Positions 46,828 through 57,819 are shown, numbered from the stretch's first letter. The stretch is 58,822 nucleotides of DNA from Piscinibacter sp. (GCA_019635485.1 JAHBZL010000033.1:1-58822), one strand, 5' to 3'. Program-made: numbers and translations. The notes: generated by a model not told the origin, from the letters alone.

Positions 46828-48221
46828 GCGCGCCGCGGCGCTGGTGGCCGTTCGGCGGCTCGCTGGTCGGGCGCCTGGTGCTGGCGCAGATGGGCATGGC
46901 GCTGCTGCTCTGGCTGGCGGCCTGCGCCTACCTGATCTGGGACACGGCGCGCTACGACGAGATCTTCGAGCCGCGCCTGATGGGCCCGCGCGCCGACATG
47001 ATCCTGAACGTCGTCGATGCGCTGGCCGACCAGCCGCAGCGGCTGGCCGAGGCGCTGGAGAAGATCGACCGTTTCCAGCGCCGCGAGAACGAGGAGGCCG
47101 ACGATCCGGCCCTGCGCATGGCGATGAACGTCTGGTCCGGCTCGCGGCTGCTCTACCGCACCCCGGGCGAGCCGGGCGCCGTTCACACCGAGAAGCTGCG
47201 CCAGCTCGAGCGCCTGGACATCGACGGCAAGCCCTGGCGCACCTACTCGCAGGCCTCGGCGAAGTCCGACGCCCGCGTCACGCTGATCCGCTCCGGGCAT
47301 GTGCCGTCCATCCTGTTCGCGATCGGCGGGCGCGGCATCCTCGTCATGCCGCTGCTCGTCAGCCTGCCGTTCCTGATCCTGCCGGCCTGGCTCTCGGTGC
47401 GGCTCGCGCTGCGGCCGTGGCGCCGCTTCTCGCGCGAGATCGAGTCGCGCGGGCCGGACGATCTGGCACCGCTGCAGTTCGGCTCGCGCTACCGCGAACT
47501 GCGCCCGGTCTCCCGGGCCGTGAACCTGCTGCTCGAGCGCGTGCGCGCCGGCATGGCGCGCGAGCGCAGCTTCATCGCCGACGCGGCCCACGAACTGCGC
47601 ACCCCGCTGGCGGCGATGCGGGTCAACGTCGAGGCGCTGCAGGCGCACGGCGCGGCGCCGCGGGACCGGGAACTGATCGATGGGCTTCTGCGCAGCGGCG
47701 AGCGGGCGCAGCGGCTGGTGGCACAACTGCTCGGCCTGATGCGAAGCGATGCCGGTTCCGCCGCCGCACCACGCGCCGAGGTCGACCTCGGCGCCCTGGT
47801 GCAGGACCGCCTGGCCGAGCTCTCGCCGCTGGCGGACCGGCGCGGCGTCGAGCTGGAGCTGCTGGCGCCGCCGGCCTGCGCGGTGCACGGCGAGCGCGAA
47901 GGGCTCGTCTCGCTGATCGACAACCTGGTCGAAAACGCCATCAAGTACGCACCGGCCGGCTCGACCGTCACGGTGGCGCTGGCGCGCGACGACGCCGACG
48001 TGACGTTGACCGTGGAGGATGCCGGGCCGGGCATCCCGCCCGCGCTGCACGAGCGGGTGTTCGACCGCTTCTACCGTGCCGCCGACCAGGCGCAGCCCGG
48101 CAGCGGCCTGGGCCTGGCGATCGTCAAGGCCGTGGCGGTACGCCACCAGGCGCGCGTGGCGCTGGGGCCGGGGACCGGCGGGCAGGGCCTGCGTGTGACC
48201 GTGAGCCTGCCGGCGTGCTGA
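46824..48221 (+). CDS. Sensor histidine kinase
   Basis: A 465-residue kinase. An N-terminal helix (about 15-37) and a second (about 170-192) enclose a periplasmic sensor region of ~130 residues (2CSK_N-like, as in QseC/TctE kinases) with no recognisable ligand site. HAMP-like RLALRPWRRFSREIESRG is followed by the phosphoacceptor H256 in HELRTPLAAMRVNVEAL, then the ATP-binding N box DNLVENAIKYAP, G1 EDAGPGIPP, F box RFYRA and G2 GSGLGLAIVKAV. ATG at 46824 overlaps the response regulator stop (ATGA). The signal is unknown. Confidence 0.95.
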   Translation: MSAPRRWWPFGGSLVGRLVLAQMGMALLLWLAACAYLIWDTARYDEIFEPRLMGPRADMILNVVDALADQPQRLAEALEKIDRFQRRENEEADDPALRMAMNVWSGSRLLYRTPGEPGAVHTEKLRQLERLDIDGKPWRTYSQASAKSDARVTLIRSGHVPSILFAIGGRGILVMPLLVSLPFLILPAWLSVRLALRPWRRFSREIESRGPDDLAPLQFGSRYRELRPVSRAVNLLLERVRAGMARERSFIADAAHELRTPLAAMRVNVEALQAHGAAPRDRELIDGLLRSGERAQRLVAQLLGLMRSDAGSAAAPRAEVDLGALVQDRLAELSPLADRRGVELELLAPPACAVHGEREGLVSLIDNLVENAIKYAPAGSTVTVALARDDADVTLTVEDAGPGIPPALHERVFDRFYRAADQAQPGSGLGLAIVKAVAVRHQARVALGPGTGGQGLRVTVSLPAC

Positions 48222-48250
48222 GGTTGCGCGCGGCGGCGGGTCAGATCCGT

Positions 48251-48268
48251 CTCGCGGACGCTCGCGAG
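48251..48268. terminator. Small hairpin between kinase and gguB stops
   Basis: CTCGCG (48251-48256) pairs with CGCGAG (48263-48268) in the 54-bp gap between the two convergent genes. There is no T-run. It could serve as a weak two-way terminator. Confidence 0.35.
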
Positions 48269-48275
48269 CCCGGCG

Positions 48276-49478
48276 CTACTTCTTCTTGTTGTACACGTCC
48301 ACGCACACCGCCGCGAGCAGCACCAGGCCCTTGATGACCTGCTGGTAGTCGATGCCGATGCCGAGGATGGACATGCCGTTGTTCATCACGCCCATCACGA
48401 AGGCGCCGATCACCGCGCCCATCACCTTGCCGACGCCGCCAGAGGCCGAGGCGCCGCCGATGAAACACGCGGCGATCACGTCCAGCTCGAAGCCGAGCCC
48501 GGCCTTGGGCGTCGCGGTGTTCAGGCGCGCGGCGAACACCAGCCCCGCGAGCGCCGCCAGCACGCCCATGTTGACGAAGGCGAGGAAGGCCAGCCGTTCG
48601 GTGCGGATGCCAGACAGCCGCGCCGCCTTCTCGTTGCCGCCCAGCGCATAGATGCGCCGGCCGACCGTCGTGCGCGTCGTGACGAAGTCGTAGGCCACCA
48701 TCAGCGCGAACATGATGACCAGCACGTTGGGCAGGCCGCGGTAGGAGGCCATCAGCCAGGCCAGGGCGACGATGACCGCGGCGAACACCGCGTTGCGCAC
48801 GACGAACAGCGCGGCCGGCTCGGTCTCCATGCCGTGCAGCTGCTGGTTGCTGCGCGCTCGCCAGCCCATCGCCACCATGGCCAGCGCGACGCCGGCGCCG
48901 AGCAGCAGCGAGGTCAGGCGCAGGCCGTCGCCGGCGAGGGGGTCGGGAATGAAGCCGGAACTGAGCTTCTGGAAGGCATCCGGGAAGGGACCGACCGACT
49001 GGCCGTTCAGCAGCGCCAGTGCCAGGCCCTTGAAGACCAGCATGCCGGCCAGCGTGACGATGAACGCGGGGATCTTGAAGTACGCGACGAACCAGCCCTG
49101 CGCCGCGCCGATCGTGCCGCCGACGATCAGGCACACCAGCGTGGCGGGCACGAAGTGCCACTCGTACTGCACCATCAGCACGGCCGCGAGCGCGCCAACG
49201 AAGCCGGACACCGAGCCGACCGAGAGGTCGATGTGGCCGGCCACGATCACCAGCAGCATGCCCAGCGCCATGATGACGATGTAGCTGTTCTGCAGCACCA
49301 GGTTCGTCACGTTCAGCGGCTGCAGCAGCGTGCCGTCGGTCATGAACTGGAAGAAGACCATGATCGCGACGAGCGACAGCAGCATGCCGTACTCGCGCAG
49401 GTTCTGCTTCAGGAAGTGGGCGGCGCGCGGGGCCGCGGCAGCGGCGGCGACGGGGGTCTTGGCGAGGGTCTGTTCCAT
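48276..49478 (-). CDS. gguB: Sugar ABC transporter permease GguB
   Basis: A 400-residue inner-membrane permease of the MmsB/XylH/GguB group with about ten helices. Family features are IVAGHIDLSVGSVSGFVGAL, the long insert NQQLHGMETEPAALFVVRN typical of multiple-monosaccharide permeases, GGNEKAARLSGI (ATPase-contact loop) and GGASASGGVGKVMGAVIGA. It imports aldoses with the ATPase GguA and the ChvE-type binding protein. It begins 2 bp after the gguA stop and is the last gene of the operon. Confidence 0.94.
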   Translation of the reverse strand: MEQTLAKTPVAAAAAAPRAAHFLKQNLREYGMLLSLVAIMVFFQFMTDGTLLQPLNVTNLVLQNSYIVIMALGMLLVIVAGHIDLSVGSVSGFVGALAAVLMVQYEWHFVPATLVCLIVGGTIGAAQGWFVAYFKIPAFIVTLAGMLVFKGLALALLNGQSVGPFPDAFQKLSSGFIPDPLAGDGLRLTSLLLGAGVALAMVAMGWRARSNQQLHGMETEPAALFVVRNAVFAAVIVALAWLMASYRGLPNVLVIMFALMVAYDFVTTRTTVGRRIYALGGNEKAARLSGIRTERLAFLAFVNMGVLAALAGLVFAARLNTATPKAGLGFELDVIAACFIGGASASGGVGKVMGAVIGAFVMGVMNNGMSILGIGIDYQQVIKGLVLLAAVCVDVYNKKK

Positions 49479-49480
49479 GC

Positions 49481-51010
<1,530 letters not shown>

Positions 51011-51042
51011 CTCGTCTCCTTGTCGGCTTCGATGTTGCATGG

Positions 51043-51069
51043 AAAAAGGTCCCGCCGCAGCGGGACCTT
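51043..51069 (-). terminator. Rho-independent terminator between the binding-protein gene and gguA
   Basis: AAGGTCCCGC and GCGGGACCTT form a perfect 10-bp stem with a 4-base loop, followed on the minus strand by a run of U (CCUUUUUCC). It sits 21 bp after the stop of the binding-protein gene and 32 bp before the gguA GTG. It would end most transcripts after the binding protein and let a fraction read through to gguA-gguB. Confidence 0.88.
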
Positions 51070-51090
51070 CTCGGGTTGGCAGGCGGCGCG

Positions 51091-52158
51091 TTACTTGATC
51101 TGACTTTCCTTGTAGTAGCCGCTGTCGACGAGGATCTTCTTCCAGTTCGACGCATCCACGGCCACCGGCTTGAGCAGGTAGCTCGGCACGACCTTGATGC
51201 CGTTGTTGTAGGTCTTGGTGTCGTTGATCTCGGGCTGCTTGCCGGCGAGCACCGCGTCCACGAGGTTGGCGGTCACCTTGGCCAGGTCGCGCGTGTCCTT
51301 GAACACGGTCGAGTACTGCTCGCCCTTCAGGATCGACTTGACCGAGGGGATCTCCGCGTCCTGGCCCGAGACGATCGGGCAGGGCTGCGACTTGCTGCAG
51401 TAGCCCACGCCCTTCAGCGAGGACAGGATGCCGATCGACAGGCCGTCGTAGGGCGACAGCACGGCGTCGACCTTGGCGTTGCCGTAGAAGGCCGACAGCA
51501 GGTTGTCCATGCGCGCCTGCGCGACCGCGCCGTCCCAGCGCAGCGTGCCGACCTTGTCCATGCCCATCTGCTTGCTGCGCACGACCAGCTTGCCGCTGTC
51601 GATGTAGGGCTTGAGCACCGACATCGCGCCGTCGTAGAAGAAGAAGGCGTTGTTGTCGTCCGGCGAGCCGCCGAACAGCTCGATGTTGAACGGGCCCTTG
51701 CCCTGCTTCAGCCCGAGCTTGTCGACGATCGAGGTGGCCTGCAGCACGCCGACCTGGAAGTTGTCGAAGGTGGTGTAGTAGTCGACGTTCTTCGAGCCGC
51801 GGATCAGCCGGTCGTAGGCGATCACCTTGACGCCCTTGTCGGCCGCCTTCTGCAGCGCGCCGGAGAGCGTGGTGCCGTCGATGGCGGCGATGACGAGAAC
51901 CTTCACCCCCTTGGTGATCATGTTCTCGACCTGGGCGAGCTGATTGGGGATGTCGTCCTCGGCGTACTGCAGGTCGGTCTTGTAGCCCTTCTCCTTGAAC
52001 ACCTTCACCATGTTGTCGCCGTCGGCGATCCAGCGGGCGGACGACTTGGTCGGCATCGAGATGCCCACGGTGCCCTTGTCCTGCGCGGCGGCGGGCAGCG
52101 CCGTGGCGGCGGCCAGGCCGAGTGCGGCCAGCCAGGTCTTGATCGTGTGTCGCGTCAT
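51091..52158 (-). CDS. chvE: Periplasmic aldose-binding protein, ChvE family
   Basis: A 355-residue solute-binding protein. Residues 1-25 are a Sec signal peptide ending LPAAAQ. The mature part shows the class-I sugar-binding pattern: [56 protein letters not shown], and [14 protein letters not shown]; this resembles ChvE/GguD-type proteins that bind arabinose, galactose, glucose and xylose. ATG at 52158 follows GGAGA. The following terminator gives it higher expression than gguAB. In Agrobacterium the relative also relays sugar signals to a sensor kinase; no such partner is seen here. Confidence 0.93.
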   Translation of the reverse strand: MTRHTIKTWLAALGLAAATALPAAAQDKGTVGISMPTKSSARWIADGDNMVKVFKEKGYKTDLQYAEDDIPNQLAQVENMITKGVKVLVIAAIDGTTLSGALQKAADKGVKVIAYDRLIRGSKNVDYYTTFDNFQVGVLQATSIVDKLGLKQGKGPFNIELFGGSPDDNNAFFFYDGAMSVLKPYIDSGKLVVRSKQMGMDKVGTLRWDGAVAQARMDNLLSAFYGNAKVDAVLSPYDGLSIGILSSLKGVGYCSKSQPCPIVSGQDAEIPSVKSILKGEQYSTVFKDTRDLAKVTANLVDAVLAGKQPEINDTKTYNNGIKVVPSYLLKPVAVDASNWKKILVDSGYYKESQIK

Positions 52159-52199
52159 GCGCTTGTCTCCTCGGGGTTGAGCCGTCGTGCGGCCTTTGG

Positions 52200-53138
52200 T
52201 CAGGAACGGGGTTCGGGCCGCAGGCGCCAGTGCACCCGCAGCGTCAGTGATTCGCCGGCCGCGAGGTCCACCAGGCCGGGGCGGCCGGCGAGGTGGAACG
52301 CGTCGATCGGCTGCGTGATCGGTTCGAAGCAGAACGCCTCGCCGTGCGGCGTGCCGGCGGGCGGGCGGAAGACCAGGCAGTATGCGGGTGCGCGCGGGCC
52401 CTGGGGCGTCTGCAGCGGTTCCATCGTCACCTGCAGAGCGAGGCCGTGTTCGGGCCAGGCGATCGTCGCAGCGCCGTCCCAGCCGGTGTAGCCGTTGTCG
52501 ATCAGCGCGCCGGCGCGCATCGGCGCGCCGAGGTTCAAGTCCCAGTCGGGCGGCAGCGCGGTGACGTGGCGGGTCGGGATCGGGTCCGAACCGCTCAGCC
52601 ACACGCCGTCGACATGGGCCGTCACGCTGCAGCGTGACGTGCGCGGGAACCAGGGGTGCAGGCCGAGCCCGTAGGGCAGCGCGTCCGCCCCGCGGTGCGT
52701 GACGGTGACGCTCTGCACCAGGCCGCCGTCGACCAGTTCGAAACGCTGCAGCGCGTCGTACTCGTACGGGCTGCCGCCGTGGCGGCGCGAGGCGAGCCGC
52801 AACTCCGCGACGCCCGCGGCTGGCCGCTCCAGCGTCCAGGCCTGCAGCCAGCCGTCGCCATGGATCGGGTAGGGCTCGCCGGCGCGGTTCGGCGCCATCG
52901 GCACCCAGCGCCCGTGCTGCTCGAAGCCGCCGCGGCTGATGCGGTTGGACCAGGGCAGCATCGCGAAGGAGGCGAGGCGGTAGCGGTCCTCGCCGACACC
53001 GTCCCAGGGCCGCCACAGCGGCCACTCCGCGCCGCCGCCGAGCCAGTCCCACCGTGCAACGCCGCCGCCCAGCGACGGCACGAGGCCGAGCCGCTGGCCC
53101 GCGGCCTCGATCCAGGCGATCTCGTGCGGCGCCGCCAT
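52200..53138 (-). CDS. Aldose 1-epimerase (mutarotase) family protein
   Basis: A 312-residue beta-sandwich mutarotase. Regions [29 protein letters not shown] (the catalytic His), [10 protein letters not shown] (second His) and [14 protein letters not shown] (the catalytic Glu side) match galactose mutarotase-like proteins. It interconverts alpha and beta anomers so that the sugar dehydrogenase has its substrate. The start is 2 bp after the lactonase stop, and the gene lies upstream of the binding-protein gene in the same operon. Cytosolic, no signal peptide. Confidence 0.9.
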   Translation of the reverse strand: MAAPHEIAWIEAAGQRLGLVPSLGGGVARWDWLGGGAEWPLWRPWDGVGEDRYRLASFAMLPWSNRISRGGFEQHGRWVPMAPNRAGEPYPIHGDGWLQAWTLERPAAGVAELRLASRRHGGSPYEYDALQRFELVDGGLVQSVTVTHRGADALPYGLGLHPWFPRTSRCSVTAHVDGVWLSGSDPIPTRHVTALPPDWDLNLGAPMRAGALIDNGYTGWDGAATIAWPEHGLALQVTMEPLQTPQGPRAPAYCLVFRPPAGTPHGEAFCFEPITQPIDAFHLAGRPGLVDLAAGESLTLRVHWRLRPEPRS

Positions 53139-53140
53139 GT

Positions 53141-54037
53141 TCAGCCCGCGTAGAGGTGGGCGGCGCAGCCGGCCACGTCGGTGTCGATCGCGAACAGCGC
53201 ACCTGCCAGCGGCTGCGCGGCGAGCTGCGCCTCGGTCAGGCCGGTGCACGCGCTGGTGACGAACAGGGTCGTCAGCGCCGGCCCGCCGAACGCGACATTG
53301 GTGATGTTCGAGGTGGGCAGCGCGATGCGGGTGATCTCCGCGCCGCTGTCGGCGTCGTGGCAACTCACGCAGCCACCGTCCCAGTGCGCGATCCACAGCC
53401 GCCCCTGCGCGTCGGTCGTCATGCCGTCCGGGAAACCGTCGCCCTTCGGGAAGCGCAGGAGCAGCCGCGGTTCACCGAGCGAGCCGTCGCGCGGGTCGAA
53501 CGGGAACGCGAAGACGTTGCGGCGCGCCGTGTCGTTGACGAACATCGTGCGGCCGTCCTTCGACCAGGCCGGCCCGTTGGTCACCGGGTAGCCGGCGTCG
53601 AACGCCCGCACGCAACGGCCGGCGCCGTCCACGCGGTACAGCGCGCCGGTGGGTGCCTCGCAGTCGATGTCCATCGTGCCGCCCCAGAAGCGCCCCTGGG
53701 CGTCGCACTTGCCGTCGTTGAAGCGGTTGGCGGTGCGCTCCGGCTCGGGCTCCACGCCACGCTGCAGGATGCCGTCGGCCGGGTCGAAGAACGCGAACCC
53801 GCGCCGCAGCGTGACCAGCAGGCCGGGCGCCGACGCCCGCTCGGCGACCGCCGAGATGGTGTCGGGGAGTGTCCAGCTGCGCTGCTCGCCGTCGGCGCGC
53901 CAGCGATGCAGGCGGCAGCCGAGGATGTCGACCCACCATAGCGCCTGCTCGCGCACCGACCAGCACAGGCCTTCACCGAGCATCGCGCCGGCAGCCCAGA
54001 GGCAGCGCGGCGTGCCGAAGGCGAGGGGCGTGGCCAT
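53141..54037 (-). CDS. SMP-30/gluconolaconase-family sugar lactonase
   Basis: A 298-residue six-bladed propeller of the SMP-30 family. [19 protein letters not shown] at the first blade has the metal-ligand Glu, [20 protein letters not shown] the Asn/Asp site, [19 protein letters not shown] the second Asn, and [21 protein letters not shown] the catalytic Asp. It hydrolyses a 1,4-aldonolactone with a divalent metal, most likely arabinono- or galactonolactone here. It follows the dehydratase gene after 4 bp. ATG at 54037 chosen; the upstream frame is out of family. Confidence 0.92.
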   Translation of the reverse strand: MATPLAFGTPRCLWAAGAMLGEGLCWSVREQALWWVDILGCRLHRWRADGEQRSWTLPDTISAVAERASAPGLLVTLRRGFAFFDPADGILQRGVEPEPERTANRFNDGKCDAQGRFWGGTMDIDCEAPTGALYRVDGAGRCVRAFDAGYPVTNGPAWSKDGRTMFVNDTARRNVFAFPFDPRDGSLGEPRLLLRFPKGDGFPDGMTTDAQGRLWIAHWDGGCVSCHDADSGAEITRIALPTSNITNVAFGGPALTTLFVTSACTGLTEAQLAAQPLAGALFAIDTDVAGCAAHLYAG

Positions 54038-54041
54038 GGTG

Positions 54042-55763
54042 TCAGTGCGAGTCGCGCGGGATCGGCGCGCCGCTGCCGCCGACCAGGAAGTCGAGGTCGG
54101 CGCCGAGGTGGGCCTGCTGCACATGGTCGACGTAGAGTTTGTACCAGCCGCGTTGCGGTGTCGCGGGCGCCTGCCAGGCGGCGCGCCGGCGGGCCAGTTC
54201 GGCGTCGTCCACTTCCAGGTGCAGGCGGCGCGCCGGCACGTCGAGCTGGATGATGTCGCCGTTCTTCACCAGCGCCAGCGGCCCGCCGGCGGCCGCTTCC
54301 GGCGAGGTGTGCAGCACCACGGTGCCGTAGGCGGTGCCGCTCATGCGCGCGTCGCTGATGCGGACCATGTCGGTGATGCCCTTGCGCAGCACCTTGGGCG
54401 GCAGCGGCATGTTGCCCACCTCCGCCATGCCCGGGTAGCCCTTCGGGCCGCAGTTCTTCAGCACCAGCATGCAGGTCTCGTCGACGTCCAGGGCCTCGTC
54501 GTCGATGCGCGCGTGGAAGTCCTCGATGTCCTCGAACACGACCGCGCGGCCGCGGTGCGTCAGCAGATGATCGCTGGCCGCCGAGGGCTTGATCACCGCG
54601 CCCTCCGGCGCGAGGTTGCCGCGCAGCACCGCGATGCCGGCGGCCGGCTTGAACGGCTCTGCCAGCGGCTTGATGACCTCGCGGTTCCAGCACGGCGCGT
54701 CGGCGGTGTTCTGGCCCAGCGTGCGGCCATTGACGGTCGGCGCGTCCAGGTGCAGCAGGTGGCGGATCTCCTTCAGCACGGCCGGCAGGCCGCCGGCGTA
54801 ATAGAAGTCCTCCATCAGGAAACGCCCGGAGGGCTGCAGGTCGACGAGGCAGGGGATCTCGGCGCCGAGCCGGTCCCAGTCCTCGAGCGTCAGGTCCACG
54901 CCAATGCGCCCGGCCACCGCGAGCAGGTGGATCACCGCGTTGGTCGAGCCGCCGATCGCGGCGTTGGTGCGGATCGCGTTCTCGAAGGCCTGGCGGGTCA
55001 GGATCTTCGACATGCGCAGGTCCTCGTTGACCATCTCGACGATGCGCCGCCCGGTCAGCTGCGCGAGGCGGTTGCGGCGCGTGTCGGCGGCCGGGATCGC
55101 GGCGTTCTCGGGCAGCGCCATGCCCAGCGCCTCGACCATCGAGGCCATCGTCGAGGCGGTGCCCATCGTCATGCAACTGCCCTTGCTGCGGTGCATGCAG
55201 CTCTCGGCCTGCGTGAACTCGTCCATCGTCATCTCGCCGGCCCGCACCATCTCGCTCATCTGCCAGACGCCGGTGCCCGAGCCGATGTCCTTGCCGCGGA
55301 ACTTGCCGTTCAGCATCGGCCCGCCGGACAGGCCGATGGTCGGCAGGTCGCAACTGGCCGCGCCCATCAGCAGTGCCGGCGTGGTCTTGTCGCAGCCCAT
55401 CAGCAGCACCACGCCGTCGATCGGGTTGCCGCGGATCGATTCCTCGACGTCCATCGACGCGAGGTTGCGGAACAGCATCGCGGTCGGCCGCAGCTGCGTC
55501 TCGCCGAGCGACATCACCGGGAACTCGAGCGGGAAGCCGCCGGCCTCGTAGACGCCGCGCTTGACGAACTCGGCCAGTTCGCGAAAGTGGCCGTTGCAGG
55601 GCGTCAGCTCGCTCCAGGTGTTGCAGATGCCGATCACCGGGCGGCCGTCGAACAGGTCGTGCGGATAGCCCTGGTTCTTGATCCAGCTGCGGTGGACGAA
55701 GCCGTCGCGGTCGGTCCGGCCGAACCAGGCCTGGCTGCGGCGGGCAGGTTTCTTGGCGGTCAC
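54042..55763 (-). CDS. IlvD/Edd-family sugar-acid dehydratase (L-arabinonate type)
   Basis: A 573-residue iron-sulfur dehydratase. Cluster and Mg ligands are seen in GICNTWSELTPCNGH, LMGCDKTTPALLMG and ESCMHRSKGSCMTMGTAST. The overall length and HRSWIKNQGYPHDLFDGRPV match the L-arabinonate/xylonate dehydratase subgroup, which removes water from an aldonic acid to give a 2-keto-3-deoxy sugar acid. The start is GTG at 55763, with GGAG 11 bases upstream. It is the first gene of the dehydratase-lactonase-epimerase-chvE-gguA-gguB operon, facing the divergent SDR gene. Confidence 0.93.
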   Translation of the reverse strand: MTAKKPARRSQAWFGRTDRDGFVHRSWIKNQGYPHDLFDGRPVIGICNTWSELTPCNGHFRELAEFVKRGVYEAGGFPLEFPVMSLGETQLRPTAMLFRNLASMDVEESIRGNPIDGVVLLMGCDKTTPALLMGAASCDLPTIGLSGGPMLNGKFRGKDIGSGTGVWQMSEMVRAGEMTMDEFTQAESCMHRSKGSCMTMGTASTMASMVEALGMALPENAAIPAADTRRNRLAQLTGRRIVEMVNEDLRMSKILTRQAFENAIRTNAAIGGSTNAVIHLLAVAGRIGVDLTLEDWDRLGAEIPCLVDLQPSGRFLMEDFYYAGGLPAVLKEIRHLLHLDAPTVNGRTLGQNTADAPCWNREVIKPLAEPFKPAAGIAVLRGNLAPEGAVIKPSAASDHLLTHRGRAVVFEDIEDFHARIDDEALDVDETCMLVLKNCGPKGYPGMAEVGNMPLPPKVLRKGITDMVRISDARMSGTAYGTVVLHTSPEAAAGGPLALVKNGDIIQLDVPARRLHLEVDDAELARRRAAWQAPATPQRGWYKLYVDHVQQAHLGADLDFLVGGSGAPIPRDSH

Positions 55764-55847
55764 GTGAAAGGCGTCTCCGGGCGCTTGACGCGGCGGATGC
55801 TATCCCCGCACACTGATGCCTGAAAAATAACTATTGAGAGACAAAGG
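55764..55847. promoter_or_regulatory. Divergent promoter region of sugar-cluster operons
   Basis: The 84 bp between dehydratase and SDR genes include an AT-rich segment around GAAAAATAACTATTGAG. The motif CTATTG (55831-55836) recurs at 57767-57772 in the gbpR/gguC gap, next to a similar GAAAA run, so this may be the site of the GbpR-like regulator. -35-like TTGACG (55785-55790) is present, without a clear -10. Confidence 0.45.
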
Positions 55848-56636
55848 ATGTCAGTTTCAGTATCAGACGCTGCTTCGCGGGTGCAGTACCCGAGCCTGCG
55901 CGACCGCGCGGTGTTCGTCACCGGCGGCGGTTCGGGCATCGGCGCCACGCTGGTGGAAGCCTTCGCCGCGCAGGGCGCGCGGGTGGCGTTCGTGGACGTC
56001 GCCGAGGCCTCGAGCCGGGCGCTCGCCGACGCGCTGGCCGCGGCGGGGCAGGCGCGCCCCTGGTGGCGCGCCTGCGACGTGCGCGACGTGCCGGCGCTAC
56101 AGGCGGCGATCGCCGACGCGGCCGCCGCGCTGGGCGACTTCCACGTGCTGGTCAACAACGTCGCCAGCGACGACCGCCACAGGCTGGCCGAGATCACGCC
56201 CGACTATTACGACGACCGCATCGCGATCAACCAGCGCGCCGCGCTGTTCGCGCTGCAGGCCGTGGTGCCGGGCATGCAGCGGCTGGGTGGCGGCTCGATC
56301 GTCAACCTCGGCTCGATCAGCTGGCAGATCAAGCAGGCCGACCTGCCCTGCTACACGATCGCCAAGTCGGCCGTCAACGGGCTGACGCGCAGCATGGCCG
56401 GGCTGCTCGGCCGCGACCGCATCCGTGTCAACACGGTCACGCCCGGCTGGGTCATGACCGAGCGGCAGCTGAAGCTGTGGGTGACGCCGGAGACCGCGCA
56501 GGAGATCGAGCGCAACCAGTGCCTGCCGGACCGGCTGGAGCCGCGGGACATCGCCGCGATGGTGCTGTTCCTCGCCTCCGACGACGCGCGCATGTGCACC
56601 GCGCAGGAGTTCATCGTCGACGGCGGCTGGCGGTGA
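55848..56636 (+). CDS. Short-chain dehydrogenase, probable sugar 1-dehydrogenase
   Basis: A 262-residue SDR. The cofactor motif TGGGSGIG (25-32) with D50 ending strand 2 indicates NAD(H), NNVA (103-106) is the structural motif, and the triad is S156, Y169 and K173 (YTIAK). The C-terminus with GRDRIRVNTVTPGWVMTERQ is family-typical. In this context it most likely oxidises L-arabinose or D-galactose to the lactone. It is divergent from the dehydratase operon. A LysR gene converges on it with a 121-bp gap full of hairpins. Confidence 0.9.
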   Translation: MSVSVSDAASRVQYPSLRDRAVFVTGGGSGIGATLVEAFAAQGARVAFVDVAEASSRALADALAAAGQARPWWRACDVRDVPALQAAIADAAAALGDFHVLVNNVASDDRHRLAEITPDYYDDRIAINQRAALFALQAVVPGMQRLGGGSIVNLGSISWQIKQADLPCYTIAKSAVNGLTRSMAGLLGRDRIRVNTVTPGWVMTERQLKLWVTPETAQEIERNQCLPDRLEPRDIAAMVLFLASDDARMCTAQEFIVDGGWR

Positions 56637-56648
56637 GATGGGGCACCC

Positions 56649-56690
56649 GGCGCCCGGGGTACCGGGCGCCACCCGCCGGGCGGGTGGCGC
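56649..56690. repeat. Two mutually exclusive hairpins between SDR and LysR genes
   Basis: GGCGCCCGG (56649-56657) pairs with CCGGGCGCC (56662-56670), while GCGCCACCCGC (56666-56676) pairs with GCGGGTGGCGC (56680-56690). The two share bases 56666-56670, so only one can form. The site is between convergent genes and could be a two-way terminator without a T-run. Confidence 0.55.
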
Positions 56691-56722
56691 GGCCGCCTTG
56701 GGAGCGGCCCGGCGCCGGCCGC
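56691..56722. repeat. Intergenic repeat element, copy 2
   Basis: The box CTTGGGAGCGGCCCGGCGC (56697-56715) is identical to 42506-42524. It is flanked by GGCCGC and GCGGCC arms around CTTGGGA and sits next to the hairpins at 56649-56690, as copy 1 sits next to its own. See copy 1. Confidence 0.6.
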
Positions 56723-56757
56723 GTGGAGCACCCGGCGCCCACCCCCACCGCGGACTG

Positions 56758-57729
56758 CTACTCCAGCCCGGTGAGGTCCATCTCGGTGCCGTAGACCGTC
56801 AGCGCGGCCGACTTGATCGCGCGCAGCATCACCTTGGCGGCCGGGGAGAGCAGCCGGTCGGTGCGGGTGATCAGGCCGAAGGCGTCCATCTTGCAAGGCA
56901 GCGCGATCGGCAGGATCGCCACCATGCCGTGCTGCGCGTAGTAGCGGGCCACGTCGGTGGCGATCACCGCGAGCGCCTCGCTGCCCTGCAGCATCTTGGT
57001 CACGAACAGCAGCGCGGTGGTCTCGATCAGGTCGGCCGGCGCCTCCAGCCCTTCCTCCTGGAACATCAGCTCGAAGCGGTGCCGCAGCACACTGCCGGGC
57101 GGCGGCACGATCCAGGCCTGCCCGACCACGTCGCGCAGCGTCAGGCGGGGGTGCGCGAGCAGCGGATGGCCCGGCCGCGTGATCGCGCTGACCGGCTCCT
57201 CCACCAGCGCCTCGTAGCGCAGGTCGGTCTTGTCGTGGCGCTCGAACAGCCGCCCGACCGCCATGTCGAGCTTGCCCTGGGCGAGGCGCTCCATCAGCAC
57301 GTCGCTGGTTTCGATCGCGAGCTGCACACGCAGGCTCGGGTGCTGCTGCTTGACGCGCGCCACGGCCGCCGGCATCAGGTTGAGCCCGGGTGAGGTGATG
57401 GCGCCGACGCTGACCTGGCCGTAGCGCCCGGACTTCAGCGCCTCGATCTCGTCGTGCGCCTGCGACAGGCTGGCCAGCGCCATGCGGGCGTGGCGGATCA
57501 TCGTCTCGCCGTACCAGGTGGCGCGCATGCCGCGCGGCAGCCGCTCGAACAGCTGCACGCCCAGCATGTCCTCCAGCTCCTTGAGCAGCTTGGAGGCCGC
57601 CGGCTGGGTCATGTTCAGCACCTGGGCCGCACGGTGGATGTTGCCCTCCTCCTCGAGCGCCATCAGCAACAGCAGCTGCCGGGTCTTGAGCCGCGCGCGG
57701 ATGAACCAGTGGGTGTAGTTGTTGGCCAT
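56758..57729 (-). CDS. gbpR: LysR-family regulator, GbpR-like
   Basis: A 323-residue LysR regulator. Helix-turn-helix residues are about 20-60 (EEGNIHRAAQVLNMTQPAAS), and the effector domain follows (KSGRYGQVSVGAITSPGLNLMP). It resembles GbpR, which controls ChvE and GguABC uptake genes in response to galactose and arabinose in Agrobacterium; the gene symbol is by that analogy. It is divergent from gguC by 90 bp and converges on the SDR. It probably binds AT-rich sites in the two intergenic regions of this cluster. Confidence 0.88.
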   Translation of the reverse strand: MANNYTHWFIRARLKTRQLLLLMALEEEGNIHRAAQVLNMTQPAASKLLKELEDMLGVQLFERLPRGMRATWYGETMIRHARMALASLSQAHDEIEALKSGRYGQVSVGAITSPGLNLMPAAVARVKQQHPSLRVQLAIETSDVLMERLAQGKLDMAVGRLFERHDKTDLRYEALVEEPVSAITRPGHPLLAHPRLTLRDVVGQAWIVPPPGSVLRHRFELMFQEEGLEAPADLIETTALLFVTKMLQGSEALAVIATDVARYYAQHGMVAILPIALPCKMDAFGLITRTDRLLSPAAKVMLRAIKSAALTVYGTEMDLTGLE

Positions 57730-57819
57730 CGGTATCTCGAATCGTATATGTCGCGGCCCCGAAAATCTATTGGATTGTTATCGGTCGCCTTCGTACGATC
57801 CGCCCGGACAGAGGGCCTC
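57730..57819. promoter_or_regulatory. Divergent promoter region of gbpR and gguC
   Basis: These 90 bp are notably AT-rich for the window. They hold GAAAATCTATTGGATTGTTATC (57761-57782), sharing CTATTG and the preceding A-run with the dehydratase/SDR gap. It is the expected place of the regulator's own operator. Confidence 0.45.
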
